DNA of 64,000 nt from Metellina segmentata (lineage: Eukaryota; Arthropoda; Arachnida; Araneae; Tetragnathidae). Each line of letters begins with the position of its first letter. Position 1 is the first letter of the stretch. The notes below the pieces were generated by a model. That model saw nothing but the letters and a program-made list of their open reading frames with translations, searched no databases and was not told the origin of the DNA. Below, piece by piece: positions 54,600 to 64,000 of this stretch. Both the position numbers and the translations under genes were made by a program. The stretch is taken from NCBI GenBank assembly GCA_947359465.1, contig OX375872.1:134404011-134468010 (forward strand), in the 5' to 3' direction.

Positions 54600-57500
54600 C
54601 TGTTCGTTTTCATACGACAGGACAAAGTAATAATCTAAGAGTTACGTTACTACTAGTTTGGGTCTAAAGATCCTGGGCGCATAAAAAGATTACCTTTACT
54701 TACTCACTTTCATATTTCAACTATGGTCTCTCAAGAAGACAATTAAAAAAAAGATAACATTTTAATTCTTCCTTTTTTTTCTTTTTCATCGGTCCCCTTT
54801 GGTTTGTAAAAAGAAGCATTGACTCTTTCTTAATATATTTTCTATTCCATTCCATACGTTACTATACATGAGCAATTCCATGTGACTCACGTTACAATCA
54901 GGCATCAATTTTCAACACTAAATTTAATGTAAATAAAGAATGGATTAATATTATTATACAAAACGTGATTAAAAACTCATTGATTTATTCCTAAAGCATC
55001 TACGTCATAATTTAGAACGCTAGTGAGCATTAAGTTTCCCTAATGGCAATGTATAAAACCGTGTCTCACGTTAAACAAAAGACATCCATTTTTTAGACTT
55101 TCAAAAATATCTGTTTTCCTCTAAAACAAGTTAATAGGGAAAAAAAATTCGATCCTTCACTGAGTAACTAGGCCATTCCAAATCAAACTAAATTGAAATC
55201 GTTGCATTAATTAATAAATACGTTGATCTTTTTTATGAGACTCACGTTGCATTTGTGAGTTCTGAAGATTTGAATGCTTATAACTAAAGTTTTTGATATT
55301 TTAATGTATGCTAAAATCCACTTTTTATGTATATATATTTGAGAATAATTGCTTATGAATGGAAGAAATTGCAATTAAAATATAATTCCTTATAAACAGT
55401 TTTATGTGCATTAAAAGTGTGATTTAAATTATTTTGATTCAAAATTGTTTTAACATTAAATAAACGTGTTTAGATATATGAAAACCCTAGTCTAATATAT
55501 GTAGTAACGATGTATTTAATAACGAATAATTTCTACTAAGGCCATTTCAAAGCATAAAAGGTAATGAATAATAATGAATGAAAATTGCCCCGTTGGGGTC
55601 ATAGCAATGATTTTAACTAACTTGATTACGGCAAAGATGATTAACTCAATACTATTGTAAAATTATATTATCTAATTCGCTTCATTAGGATACCAATCAC
55701 TACATATTTCACATCAACTCAGTGTTCTGTTTTTATTTTATAACTCTTATAGGTGTGGTGCAGGAGATGTCACTTTATAGGAAATACCCTTTTGGTAACA
55801 TTAAATCCTTTTTCCTATTATTATACTAAAGACCAACAAATATGCTGTAATTGAAGATCTGAATTTCTCTGTTATTTCTTCCCTTAGAATTAAAAAAACG
55901 TTGGTCTATTTTTTGGCGGCCTCTATGAATTTGTGCGCAATTTTTACTAAATACTTTCATGGTAGCGACGTCTTAAAGCCCAGGAGCTATTAGTCTAATC
56001 TAATTTCGTCTACAAAATGTTATAGTTTTGTCTAATGTATCTTTTATCAAAACTGATGATTTCGAATGATTATTAACTGAATTAAAACTCGCATTACAAA
56101 TGCTTCTAAAAAGTTTCTTCATCATAAATTCTTTACGACGTGCTGTGCTCGGTAAACTTCGTTTTGATCGGGGTCATAACCTTGACAAAATGTTCTCATT
56201 TATGTACTATTGAGGTGATTGTTTTTTTTAAGTTTCTTTGTTTCTTAAAGGTGCGATATTTTAAAACTTTTTTACTTTATTTTGATTTTAAATCTTTTTG
56301 TACAGCTACTGGCATTTTCATTGATTTGTTTGATATTATATCATATAAGACAGCGCTTTTCTTTATAGTAGTCATAATTTCCTTCATGCTTTAATTTTTC
56401 TCTGCGCTTTCTTTGCCTTTCTTTAGCTGCTGTAGGTGTAATAGCATATTTTTATTTCTTGTATAAATAAAACGACCATGTTTTAATAAAAATTAACCTA
56501 TCACAAAACTGTTTGAATTTTTTAAAATTTTATTGAAAAATTTAATCTAATGTGCTACATTTAATCTAATGGCAGGTTATGTGTGACTCACGTTACAAAA
56601 TCAAATGTGCTCTATGTCTTAAGAAAAAGCATGAATTAAAATAAAGTTTTTCAGTTACTCTTTGGCTTTATACTAAGCTAGAGAAAAAGTGAAAGTTTAA
56701 CTTTAAACGTAGAATTTTATAAAATAAGTTTTTGCGACTCAAGATGCATTATATTAAGCACTTTTTCAAAGTCATTTCATAAATGTAGCTATCGATATCT
56801 ATTAGAAAAATTCGATACAATTTCCTCTATTTATATAGCTCTTGTATTATGTATGAAAATTAGAAACAAAAATACACAATGTTATTAGAAAAAATTGCCT
56901 GCAAAGACAGCCAAGTTCACAGTAAAAAAACTTGATACCTTTGGTTTTAGAACAGTTGACCCCGGGAGCAGAAAGTGCTTAAAACTGTGACGTACGACGC
57001 GGAACAAAGTCTTTGCAGAACAAATTTTCCTTAATTTTATCAGAATGTTGGCCGATTTTTTTTCAGTCATAAGTTACGATGTTCTGCAGTGCAAAACGTG
57101 CTCCTTGCCCCACCTCTTTTTTCTTTTCTAGCTACGGAACAATCTGCCTACACCGCCCACATTACCACAAACACTTTAAAAATAACTCAACTTCTATGTC
57201 AATGACAAAACATTTAACTTCAAAAGTTATCGACAGAATTACAAATTCTAAATTGCTTTGGTTTTAAATAAATAAAGTAAGATAGTTAATTTTGTTGTTT
57301 TAAGATAAATATGTAATGCATATTTAGCCGATAATTGTTTTACGTCTGTTTTTTTATTTTACTACAGTTTTTAAATTCGGACAAAATGCCTACAGAACAA
57401 TTGCAATTGCTTGGAGTTGTGTTGCAGAACACTGAATATAATTCTATACCTGCGCAGTTCACCGTGTACTGATAAAGTAAATGCTTAATGTTGTAGCCGA

Positions 57501-57638
57501 ATTCAAGCATATATAAAAGCTTTAAATTATCTAGCAAAGAACTAAAGAAAAATTGAGGTGATTTTTCTAAAATATTTTTTTTTTTTTTTTGTTCACTTGC
57601 GTGTTCCATACTTTGTGGAATTGCCACATACCTAATTC
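54600..57638. other. longest repeat-poor stretch; no gene seen
   Basis: AT-rich. TGTGACTCACGTTAC and variants occur at about 54889, 55064, 55239 and 56583; the first three are 175 bases apart but the sequence between them is not obviously repeated. The 84-codon frame at 56140-56394 is Phe/Ile-rich and not convincing. Confidence 0.45.
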
Positions 57639-57974
57639 GCCGACCAACCGGTATAGTGGTTAAGGTGTTAGCCTCTAGATCGGAAGGTTCCTGGTTCGAA
57701 TCCGGGTCCGGGCATGAATGTTTGTAAACGTATGGTGTAGAGGCGGCTGGTGCACCTTAAATCTGTCGTGGCCGAAAGTCCTCACGTTGGGTTGGCGTGG
57801 AAGTTTGGAGAGTGGGGTGCCAGCTCAGGTGTTGCTTCGTCATCTGACCGTGGTTCAAAATTACGAGGTGTTGTCCTCGGATCTTTCCCTTAAGGGACTG
57901 ATCCCGGACCGTCGTCAATAGCCCGTTGTGTTGCTCTAGTACGACGTTAACTAAAATTACCATTACCATTACCA
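57639..57974 (+). mobile_element. tRNA-derived SINE, type A, full length
   Basis: Complete head with B-box GGTTCGAATCC, body and tail ACTAAAATTACCATTACCAT TACCA. The perfect 13-bp direct repeat ACATACCTAATTC lies at 57626-57638 and 57975-57987. Closest in sequence to the copies at 39280 and 5520. Confidence 0.94.
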
Positions 57975-58149
57975 ACATACCTAATTCACTCATATGCATA
58001 CACAGTACTAAGTAGTGAACAAATTATTAATTTACAATGGTAGAATAAAGAGTCATTAATTTCTCTAGTCGCTACATTAAAGTGGAGTGCATTTATACAT
58101 TGGGCTAATTTCAATTGAAAATTATGAATAGATAAACTTAAAATCAGTC

Positions 58150-58245
58150 TTTATTTTGTCTAGAGTCTTTTTGGCTTGTGTCTGGGGCAGTGTTGGGTCA
58201 TATGTGGCCACTGCGCCATAAAAACCCAATCCACCAACCTCAAAC
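58150..58245 (-). repeat. R-family repeat
   Basis: GGGTCATATGTGGCCACTGC GCCATAAAAACCCAATCCAC C is a clear copy of the hairpin end. Confidence 0.6.
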
Positions 58246-58689
58246 CAAAAAGCTCCTATTTGCATGAGAGTCGTTATTCAACTAGCTTCGCATCTAAAAT
58301 CCCAGACAGAGTAGGTTCTTTATCTAATGGTGTATTAACCGATTTTTGTTGTACATTTTCCCACTCTGACATTAGCCAGACCGTGGTTATGATACGGAAT
58401 TTTCTTTTTACGAGTGCACCTCGAGCTTTCATATGGCGCAAAAAAATATGGAACAACACTAGCAGCAAACTACTTCAATAATGTTAAGTGGAATTTATAT
58501 TAGAGTGAAGTAAACTACTTCAATAACGTTCAGTGGAATTTATATTACTGAGAGATGACGCGAGGAAGGACGTTCTTGCGTACTCCACAGAAGAAACTAC
58601 CAGTTCGAGTCTTCAAAATTTGCATGAATGTAGCATTTCATCCAAACTGAATTAATTAGATCCTCTGAGCCTGATCTAATCTGGAATAG

Positions 58690-58790
58690 GTTGGTTAGTT
58701 ATTGGGTTTTATGGCGTAAGGTCCATAGTTGACCTTATTGCGCCAGACACAAGTAACAGACAAACACGCAATGAAAGTTTTTAATGACAT
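58690..58790 (+). repeat. R-family repeat, opposite orientation
   Basis: GGTTAGTTATTGGGTTTTAT GGCGTAAGGTCCATAG, then CCTTATTGCGCCAGACACAA. With the copy 450 bases upstream it forms an inverted pair. Confidence 0.6.
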
Positions 58791-58945
58791 GAAGGGAGGA
58801 AATGCACCTGACAGGGGTAATCGAAGCTGCTCCGAATACAACTTGAAGGTTGTTAGTGCAGTGGGCATACCTTCTGAGACACGACGCCCCTATTCTGCGA
58901 AAAGGGTGGTGGTGATTTTGCGCAATTATTGACTAAATAACCATA

Positions 58946-59558
58946 TCTTCTATATATATAATTCTCTTACGTGGCACGCAAAAAAGACGTTATTTGTTAT
59001 TGCGTTTTGGCAACATTGTGCGATTGTTTGTTTACCATCACGAAGACTCGCGCCTCAATTGAATTCATAGCGTAATCGGATGAAATTTTATTGAACAAAT
59101 TAATTTTAGTCGAGCTGTTGTAGTTTGTAATAGAAATCAAAGAAAACGGTGTATATTTTCAGGGCCAACAATTGTAGTTCAACAATACGCTTGAACATCA
59201 ACTTTAGACAACAAACTCAATGAAAAAGTGAGTGGCTCGAGTGCTGGGGAAATGTACACACAAACAACATGCTGGCTATTCAATTTCCAAAGCAGCGATC
59301 ACATTTCGAGTCAAAATTTGCAGTTTTCATTTGAATTCTTATTTCAGAGGCACTGTATATATCTTCAGCAAATTTAGATTGGAAAAAAAAAAAATATTTG
59401 GAATATCATATTTTGTAAACAATTCCTTTCTGCTAGGACACATGTCTTCATTGATGCGAGCGAAGCGAGCATAGGTTCGGGCAGCGAACCAGTGAGGATT
59501 GCAAAGCAATCCTCCGGGGGTTGGCGAGCGCTAGAGAGCAGGGGGCTGGCCCCCTAGT
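58946..59558 (+). mobile_element. non-autonomous Helitron, both ends present
   Basis: Starts TCTTCTATATATATAATTCT after an A. Ends GGGGGCTGGCCCCCTAGT before a T, where GGGGGC-TGG-CCCCC is the subterminal hairpin and CTAGT the end. The last 120 bases are markedly GC-rich and carry a series of small palindromes (GCGAGCGAAGCGAGC, GATTGCAAAGCAATC), typical of Helitron 3' regions. 613 bp, no Rep/helicase. Confidence 0.9.
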
Positions 59559-59577
59559 TCTACAGAATCCACATAGG

Positions 59578-59890
59578 TCACGGTAGCCTGGTAAGAAGAG
59601 TAACAGATTAGCTGCTGGAGGGTTGTGAGTTCAAATCCAACCAACGATCGTCGTGTAAAAAGAGGGCTGGTGTACGTTAAATATGTCGTGGCCTCAAATG
59701 TCCTCACGTTGGCGTGGTGTGAAAGTTTGGAGAGTTGGGTTATAAATCAGATACGACCGCTTCATCTGACCGGAGTTCGAAATTATAAATGTGGTAGTGT
59801 TCTCGGTCCTTTTGGGTTTGATCCCGGATAGTCACCAACAAAAGCCCGTTGTGTTGCTCTAGTAGGATGCTAATTGAAACAAATACCAAC
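59578..59890 (+). mobile_element. SINE, type B, full length
   Basis: Head CACGGTAGCCTGGTAAGAAG AGTAACAG, B-box GAGTTCAAATCC, body, and tail GCTAATTGAAACAAATACCA ACC. It begins 20 bases after the Helitron end. Confidence 0.86.
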
Positions 59891-59924
59891 CGGTAAAATG
59901 ACTACCTGAAGGATACCTACTATG

Positions 59925-60250
59925 ACTTCTTCCAATCTTTAGGAAGATTCTATTGGTTCATTAATTAGAATAAATTATTTGGAACGTTTTTCTTGTTCCT
60001 TTCCATGGAATATAATTATTCCTTGGAACGATTCTACTGACCCATTCTGTCGAATGTAATCCTTTGAAAAGAAACTATTTGTTTCCATTCCTTAGAATAA
60101 ATAGCTTTCCATTAGAAAAGATTCTATTACTTGTTTCCTCAGATTAGAATCCCTTGAATAAATTATATTGTTCTTTTCCTTATAACATAATTCTTTGGAA
60201 AGATTTTTATTGCCCATTTAATATAGTAGAATTATTTGGATAGACATAAC
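59925..60250 (+). repeat. palindromic minisatellite
   Basis: TAGGAAGATTCTATTGGTTC, TTCCATGGAATATAATTATT CCTTGG and TCCTTAGAATAAATAGC are variants of the 7.5-kb array unit; about seven units. Confidence 0.7.
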
Positions 60251-60270
60251 TGCTCCGTATTAGTAATTTT

Positions 60271-60576
60271 TGTAATGTTTAATTAAAGAAACTGGAGCAA
60301 CACAAGGGACTATTGATGACGGTCCAAATTAAATCCCCCTAAGGGAAAAATCCGGGGACAATACCACGCAATGTCAGATGGTTCAACTCCTGATCTGGCA
60401 CCCCGCTCTCCAAACTTCTATACCAACCCAATTGAGGACTTTCTGTCACGACAATTCAAGGTGCACCAGCCGCCTCTACATCATATGCTTACAAATGTCC
60501 GAGCACTGACCCGGATTCGTACCAGGAACCTTCCTATCTAGAAGCTAACACCTTAACCACCAGACCGGTTGATCGG
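60271..60576 (-). mobile_element. tRNA-derived SINE, type A, old copy
   Basis: Tail TAATTTTTGTAATGTTTAAT, body in reverse, head ending ACCGGTTGATCGGC at 60576. Diverged, with a deletion removing the CGTAATTTTGAACCACG stretch of the body. Confidence 0.83.
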
Positions 60577-60993
60577 CTTATAGTTTTAGAAAAGAAAAAA
60601 AAAATTTAAACGATTATCGATAGGACATGTATCTAACATGAAACAGCATGTATTTTCGATCACTGATTTTTCAAAACATTTTAGTTAGGTAACAAGTAAC
60701 AATTAACCTATTAACCAATAATGTAACTTGGAACCGATATTGCATAAAGCTAACACCTTAACCACCAGACCGGTTGATCGGCTTATAGTTTTAGAAAAGT
60801 AAAAAGTAACATTTTTTTAAAGGATTATCGATAGGACATGTATCGTACATGAAACAGCATATAGTTTCGATCACTGATTTTTTAAAACTTTTTAGTAAGG
60901 TAACAAATAACAATTAACCTATTAACCAGTAAGTGTAACTTGGAACCGATATTGCATAAGGCTAACATCTTAACCACCAGACCGGTTGATCGG
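60545..60993. repeat. tandem repeat built from a SINE head, about 2.2 units
   Basis: CTAACACCTTAACCACCAGA CCGGTTGATCGG occurs at 60545, 60750 and 60962 (periods 205 and 212). Between them ~170 bases of SINE-flanking sequence (TATAGTTTTAGAAAAG, GATTATCGATAGGACATGTA, TTGGAACCGATATTGCATAA) are repeated as well. The unit is thus the first ~35 bases of the SINE head plus its flank. Confidence 0.92.
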
Positions 60994-61225
60994 TAGGAAA
61001 GATCTGAGGACAACACCACGTAGTGAACCACGGTCAGATGATGAGGTCAAACCCGCGATGGCACCCCACTCTGCAAACTTCCAAACTACGTCAACCTGAG
61101 GATATATGACGCCACGATAGATTTAACGTGCACCAGTCCCCTTTGCACACGACGGTCTTTAGTTGTATTCGAACTTGACACACTGCAGTTGCTAATTCGC
61201 TACTCCACCAACGCGGTCAAACGCG
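60992..61225 (-). mobile_element. SINE, type B, 3'-truncated
   Basis: The tail is missing: it begins within the body (GTAGGAAAGATCTGAGGACA) directly after the third SINE-head repeat. The head at the right reads GCTAATTCGCTACTCCACCA ACGCGG. Confidence 0.8.
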
Positions 61226-61520
61226 GTCTGGTAGCTCGGTTCGAAGAGTTGCAGATTAGAAACGGAGAGTTAGATATTTTAAATTATTTCCAACCAAAGA
61301 CCGTCGTGTACGTGTGGGCTGGTGCACGTTAAATCTGTCGTGGACTTCATTGTCCTCATGCTGGCTTGGTGTGAAAGTTTGGAGAATGCCAGCTTAGGTG
61401 TTGACCTCGTAATTCGACCGCGGTTCAAAATTCAGAAGTGCTGTCCTCGGATCTTTCCGGATTGTCATCAATGGCTCGATGTATTTATAACTCCAATGCG
61501 AAGTTAATTGTGCTACCTGC
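61226..61520 (+). mobile_element. SINE, type B, head-to-head with the preceding copy
   Basis: Head GGTCTGGTAGCTCGGTTCGA, then CCAACCAAAGACCGTCGTGT, body, end ACTCCAATGCGAAGTTAATT. It starts at the head end of the previous copy, so the two form a long imperfect inverted repeat with almost no spacer. Confidence 0.8.
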
Positions 61521-61554
61521 TTACAATTACTTCCGTAATTATATTTCTATCACT

Positions 61555-61715
61555 GCTGTTGGGGTGCCAGATCAGATGTTGCTTCGTCATCTGACCGTGG
61601 TTCAAAATTACGAGGTGTTGTCCTCGGATCTTTCTCTTAAGGGACTGATCCCGGACCGTTGTCAACTGTCCATTGTGTTGCTCCAGTACGACGTTAACTA
61701 AAATTACCATTACCA
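61555..61715 (+). mobile_element. tRNA-derived SINE, type A, 5'-truncated
   Basis: Begins in mid-body (GGGGTGCCAGATCAGATGTT) and runs to the normal tail ACTAAAATTACCATTACC. The direct repeat TTCTATCACT at 61545-61554 and 61716-61725 flanks it, so the truncation arose at insertion rather than by later deletion. Confidence 0.85.
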
Positions 61716-61743
61716 TTCTATCACTACTTTAGTAGAGCAATTT

Positions 61744-62067
61744 GGTAATTTGTAATTAGCTAATTACTAGAGGAACACAACGGGCTATTGACGACGGTCC
61801 GGGATCAATCCCTTAATTGAAAGATCTGAGGACAACACCTCGTATTCTTGAACCTCGGTCAGATGACGAAGCAACACCTGAAATGGCACCCCACTCTCGA
61901 AACTTCCACACCAACCCAACGTGAGGACTTTCGGCCACGACAGATTTAAGGTGCACCAGCCGCCTCTACACCATACGCTTACAAACATCCATGCCCGGAC
62001 TAGGATTCGAACCAGGAACCTGCCGATCTAGAGGCTAACACCTTAACCACTATACCGGTTGGTCGGC
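61744..62067 (-). mobile_element. tRNA-derived SINE, type A, full length
   Basis: Tail near 61744, body in reverse, B-box complement GGATTCGAACC at about 62001, and the head ending CCGGTTGGTCGGC at 62067. No clear target duplication found. Confidence 0.88.
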
Positions 62068-62539
62068 TACTACTGTAATAGGGATGCACTTAACTTTAAC
62101 ACTAATTAAACTCTTTCTAATTCTGCTAAATAATATTTTTTGCATTAGTTAACAATACAAACTCTAATTATTATTAGTAAAATTTTTATCTGCGGAAACT
62201 TAAAAAAAAACTGTTAGAAACAAAATCAGTAACCATAAGCGTTCATTCAGAGCCTGTTGGTCACGTAATTTGAACTTGAAAAATAAATTAGTTTCTTAAC
62301 CTTACTATATAGAAAGCAGGAGATTAAAGAAAAGAATGAGATCATTACTGAGTTTTTAAGATTGTCTGGACTGTAATCAGATCTCGGAACAACAAAATAT
62401 TTTCCTGGAAACCATCCACTTTTAGAAAAGATCGAATTACCTTTTGCTCGCTTCGGTAATTCTTTTGGGAAGTAGTTTGTCTCATCATTATACATTCTCA
62501 GGTAATAATATTTTAAAACTATCCGAGGGGTAGATCACA
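62068..62539. other. no gene seen
   Basis: An 82-codon minus frame (62247-62495; includes NYFPKELPKRAKGNSIFSKS GWFPGKYFVVP) is unrecognised and unsupported. Confidence 0.35.
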
Positions 62540-62965
62540 CGCCTAATTACATCTTGCAGTTTTCCCTGCATGACTTGATCAATATATCTTCATCAATAGA
62601 ATTTTCCTAAAGGATTCTATTTCGAAGGAAGAATCCATAGAATGCTTCAAAAAGATTCCGCTATGAGGAAGTGAGAAATAGAAATTTTAAAATTGACTAC
62701 CTCATAAAGAAAGAAACGATAGAATCTTCCCAAAGGACTCTATTCAAACGAAGTGAGTAAATGATAATTTTTAATGATCTCACTACTAAAAAAAAGAAAC
62801 GATAGAATAATTCCTGATTATTAAATTCTAAGGAAGTGAGCAAAAGAAAATTTTTCAATGGTTTCCCTTCAGAATTTATATATATATATATATATAAAGA
62901 ACCAATAGAATATTCCCGAAGGATTTAATTCGAATGAAAGAGCTGATCTCGACAGGTACTTATCG
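62540..62965 (-). repeat. palindromic minisatellite, reverse, with flank
   Basis: The flank TTGCAGTTTTCCCTGCATGA CTTGATC is followed by units such as ATAGAATTTTCCTAAAGGAT TCTATTTCGAAGGAAG and AATAGAATATTCCCGAAGGA. A TA microsatellite of about 20 bases (62876-62896) lies inside. Confidence 0.75.
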
Positions 62966-63119
62966 AAATCTGTACTCGTGTTTCTCAATTAGGCTCTCAT
63001 GTTATTTTTAAGGTGTCAGTAAAAATTCAGTTTACAAGTATCCTTTATAGTAGAGTATAATTCTTTTCTGCCCCACAATGCACTTACTGCATTTAAATAG
63101 CCGCATATCTTACTTCCAA

Positions 63120-63835
63120 AAATTCAATGAATTCTTTCAACGATTGGAATTATTGCTTTGATCTTTTCACGAAATAGAATTATTTTTGGACAGATTCTAT
63201 TACCTCTCTTTCTTCATTCGAAAAATTATACTGTTCCTTTTCCGAAAAAGATTTTGAAGATTTTATTTTAAAGAAGTAGATTTTATTACTCCTTTCCTTA
63301 GAATAAAATCCTTTGGAAATATTCCATTGTTCCTTTCCCAAAACATAATTATTTTTGGGCAGATTCTATTACTCTTCTTTAATTAGCATATAATCCTTTG
63401 CAAAAAATTCTATTGTTCCTTTCCTTAGAAGAAAATCCCGTAGATAAATATATTGTTGGTCTTTTCTTTAGAATAACAAATTTTAGAAAGATTCTCTTAG
63501 TCATTAATTAGAAAAGAATCATTTGGAAAGAGATACTGTCGGCCACTTTCTGAGAGTAAAATAATTTTAAAGAAGACGCACTAGAGTTGGTTCTTTCCTT
63601 AGAATAATATTCCTTGGAGAGATTTTATTATTCTAATCCTCAAAATAGATTTCTTTGGAAAGATTCTGTTGGTACTTTCCTTAGAAAGAATCCTTTGGAA
63701 AGATTCTGAATTTAAAAAAACCCTATTTTCTTCTATTTAACTATATTTCTCTATGGGTCAAGGATGTCCAACTGTTTAGAAATCATGCAGGGAAGACTGC
63801 TAGTGGAAATACTGCATGTGGAATTAAAGAGAATT
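63120..63835 (+). repeat. palindromic minisatellite, longest array
   Basis: About 14 degenerate units (for example TCCTTAGAATAAAATCCTTT GGAAATATTCCATTG and TTTGGAAAGATTCTGTTGG). The array ends with AATCATGCAGGGAAGACTGC, the reverse of the flank at 62554-62575. The two arrays thus face each other with matching outer flanks, spanning about 1.25 kb. Confidence 0.78.
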
Positions 63836-64000
63836 CGAAAAATAAAGACTTATAGTCCAGAATTTAATCTGCATTTCAGGGAAAAAGTAGTAAATGTCTT
63901 CATTATTTAGAATGAACTAAACTTGAAAGTATATATATAATACTTTGGAAATTACCGTGCGCTTTCATTTAAGGATCAGCTGATAGAAACTTGAAACGTT

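Noticed and set aside
56140..56394. Membrane protein of 84 residues
   Set aside because: Hydrophobicity comes from T-rich DNA (Phe/Leu/Ile codons); no other evidence.

Overview
This is a eukaryotic, AT-rich, transposon-saturated stretch with no host gene that I can recognise. There are no bacterial-type gene clusters, the long open frames are all transposase relics or repeat shadows, and the dominant repeats are tRNA-headed SINEs. Together with Tc1/mariner, hAT, piggyBac, Mutator-like and Helitron relics this points to an arthropod genome. The style of the SINE body and of the Tc1 and Mutator-like relics makes me think of an araneomorph spider, but that is recollection of similar sequence, not a database result. 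The window is best read as intergenic or deep-intronic repeat DNA.

Layout. 1-5.97 kb: mariner-type and Tc1 relics, then a cluster of tRNA-derived SINEs, several nested. 6.5-7.8 kb: a ~218-bp satellite followed by a palindromic minisatellite. 8.6-9.9 kb: SINEs around a possible solo LTR. 10.9-13.9 kb: Tc1 relics, a Helitron 5' end and an old SINE. 14.0-16.2 kb: a hAT element (8-bp target duplication) split by a TTAA-flanked piggyBac derivative. 16.9-17.8 kb: a mariner-like deletion derivative with long inverted repeats and an intact 169-residue N-terminal frame. 19.9-22.9 kb: two more Tc1 relics and a fold-back SINE. 23.3-30.6 kb: SINEs, palindromic minisatellites, a MITE with TAA target duplication, and a SINE with a different head. 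31.5-34.3 kb: a degenerate ~250-bp satellite interrupted by a second mariner derivative. 35-37.5 kb: possible LTR and a complete Helitron. 37.65-39.83 kb: SINE inside Tc1 inside SINE. 40.5-41.9 kb: a 248-bp satellite with a conserved palindrome. 44.1-45.8 kb: a Mutator-like transposase pseudogene. 47.7-52.1 kb: ~350-bp and ~150-bp satellites. 53.6-54.35 kb: a TTAA-flanked 721-bp element whose empty site is preserved at 35.3 kb. 54.6-57.6 kb: repeat-poor. 57.6-62.1 kb: young SINEs, a complete Helitron, and a tandemly amplified SINE head. 62.5-63.8 kb: palindromic minisatellites.

The most unusual signal is modular. One SINE body (~200 bp) is joined to at least two different tRNA-like heads (type A and type B), plus a third non-tRNA 5' segment (type C), with different 3' tail repeats. 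Around 33 complete or partial copies lie in 64 kb. Four type-A copies have clear 12-14 bp target duplications and nearly identical sequence, so this family was recently active, while every transposase I can read except one short frame is broken.
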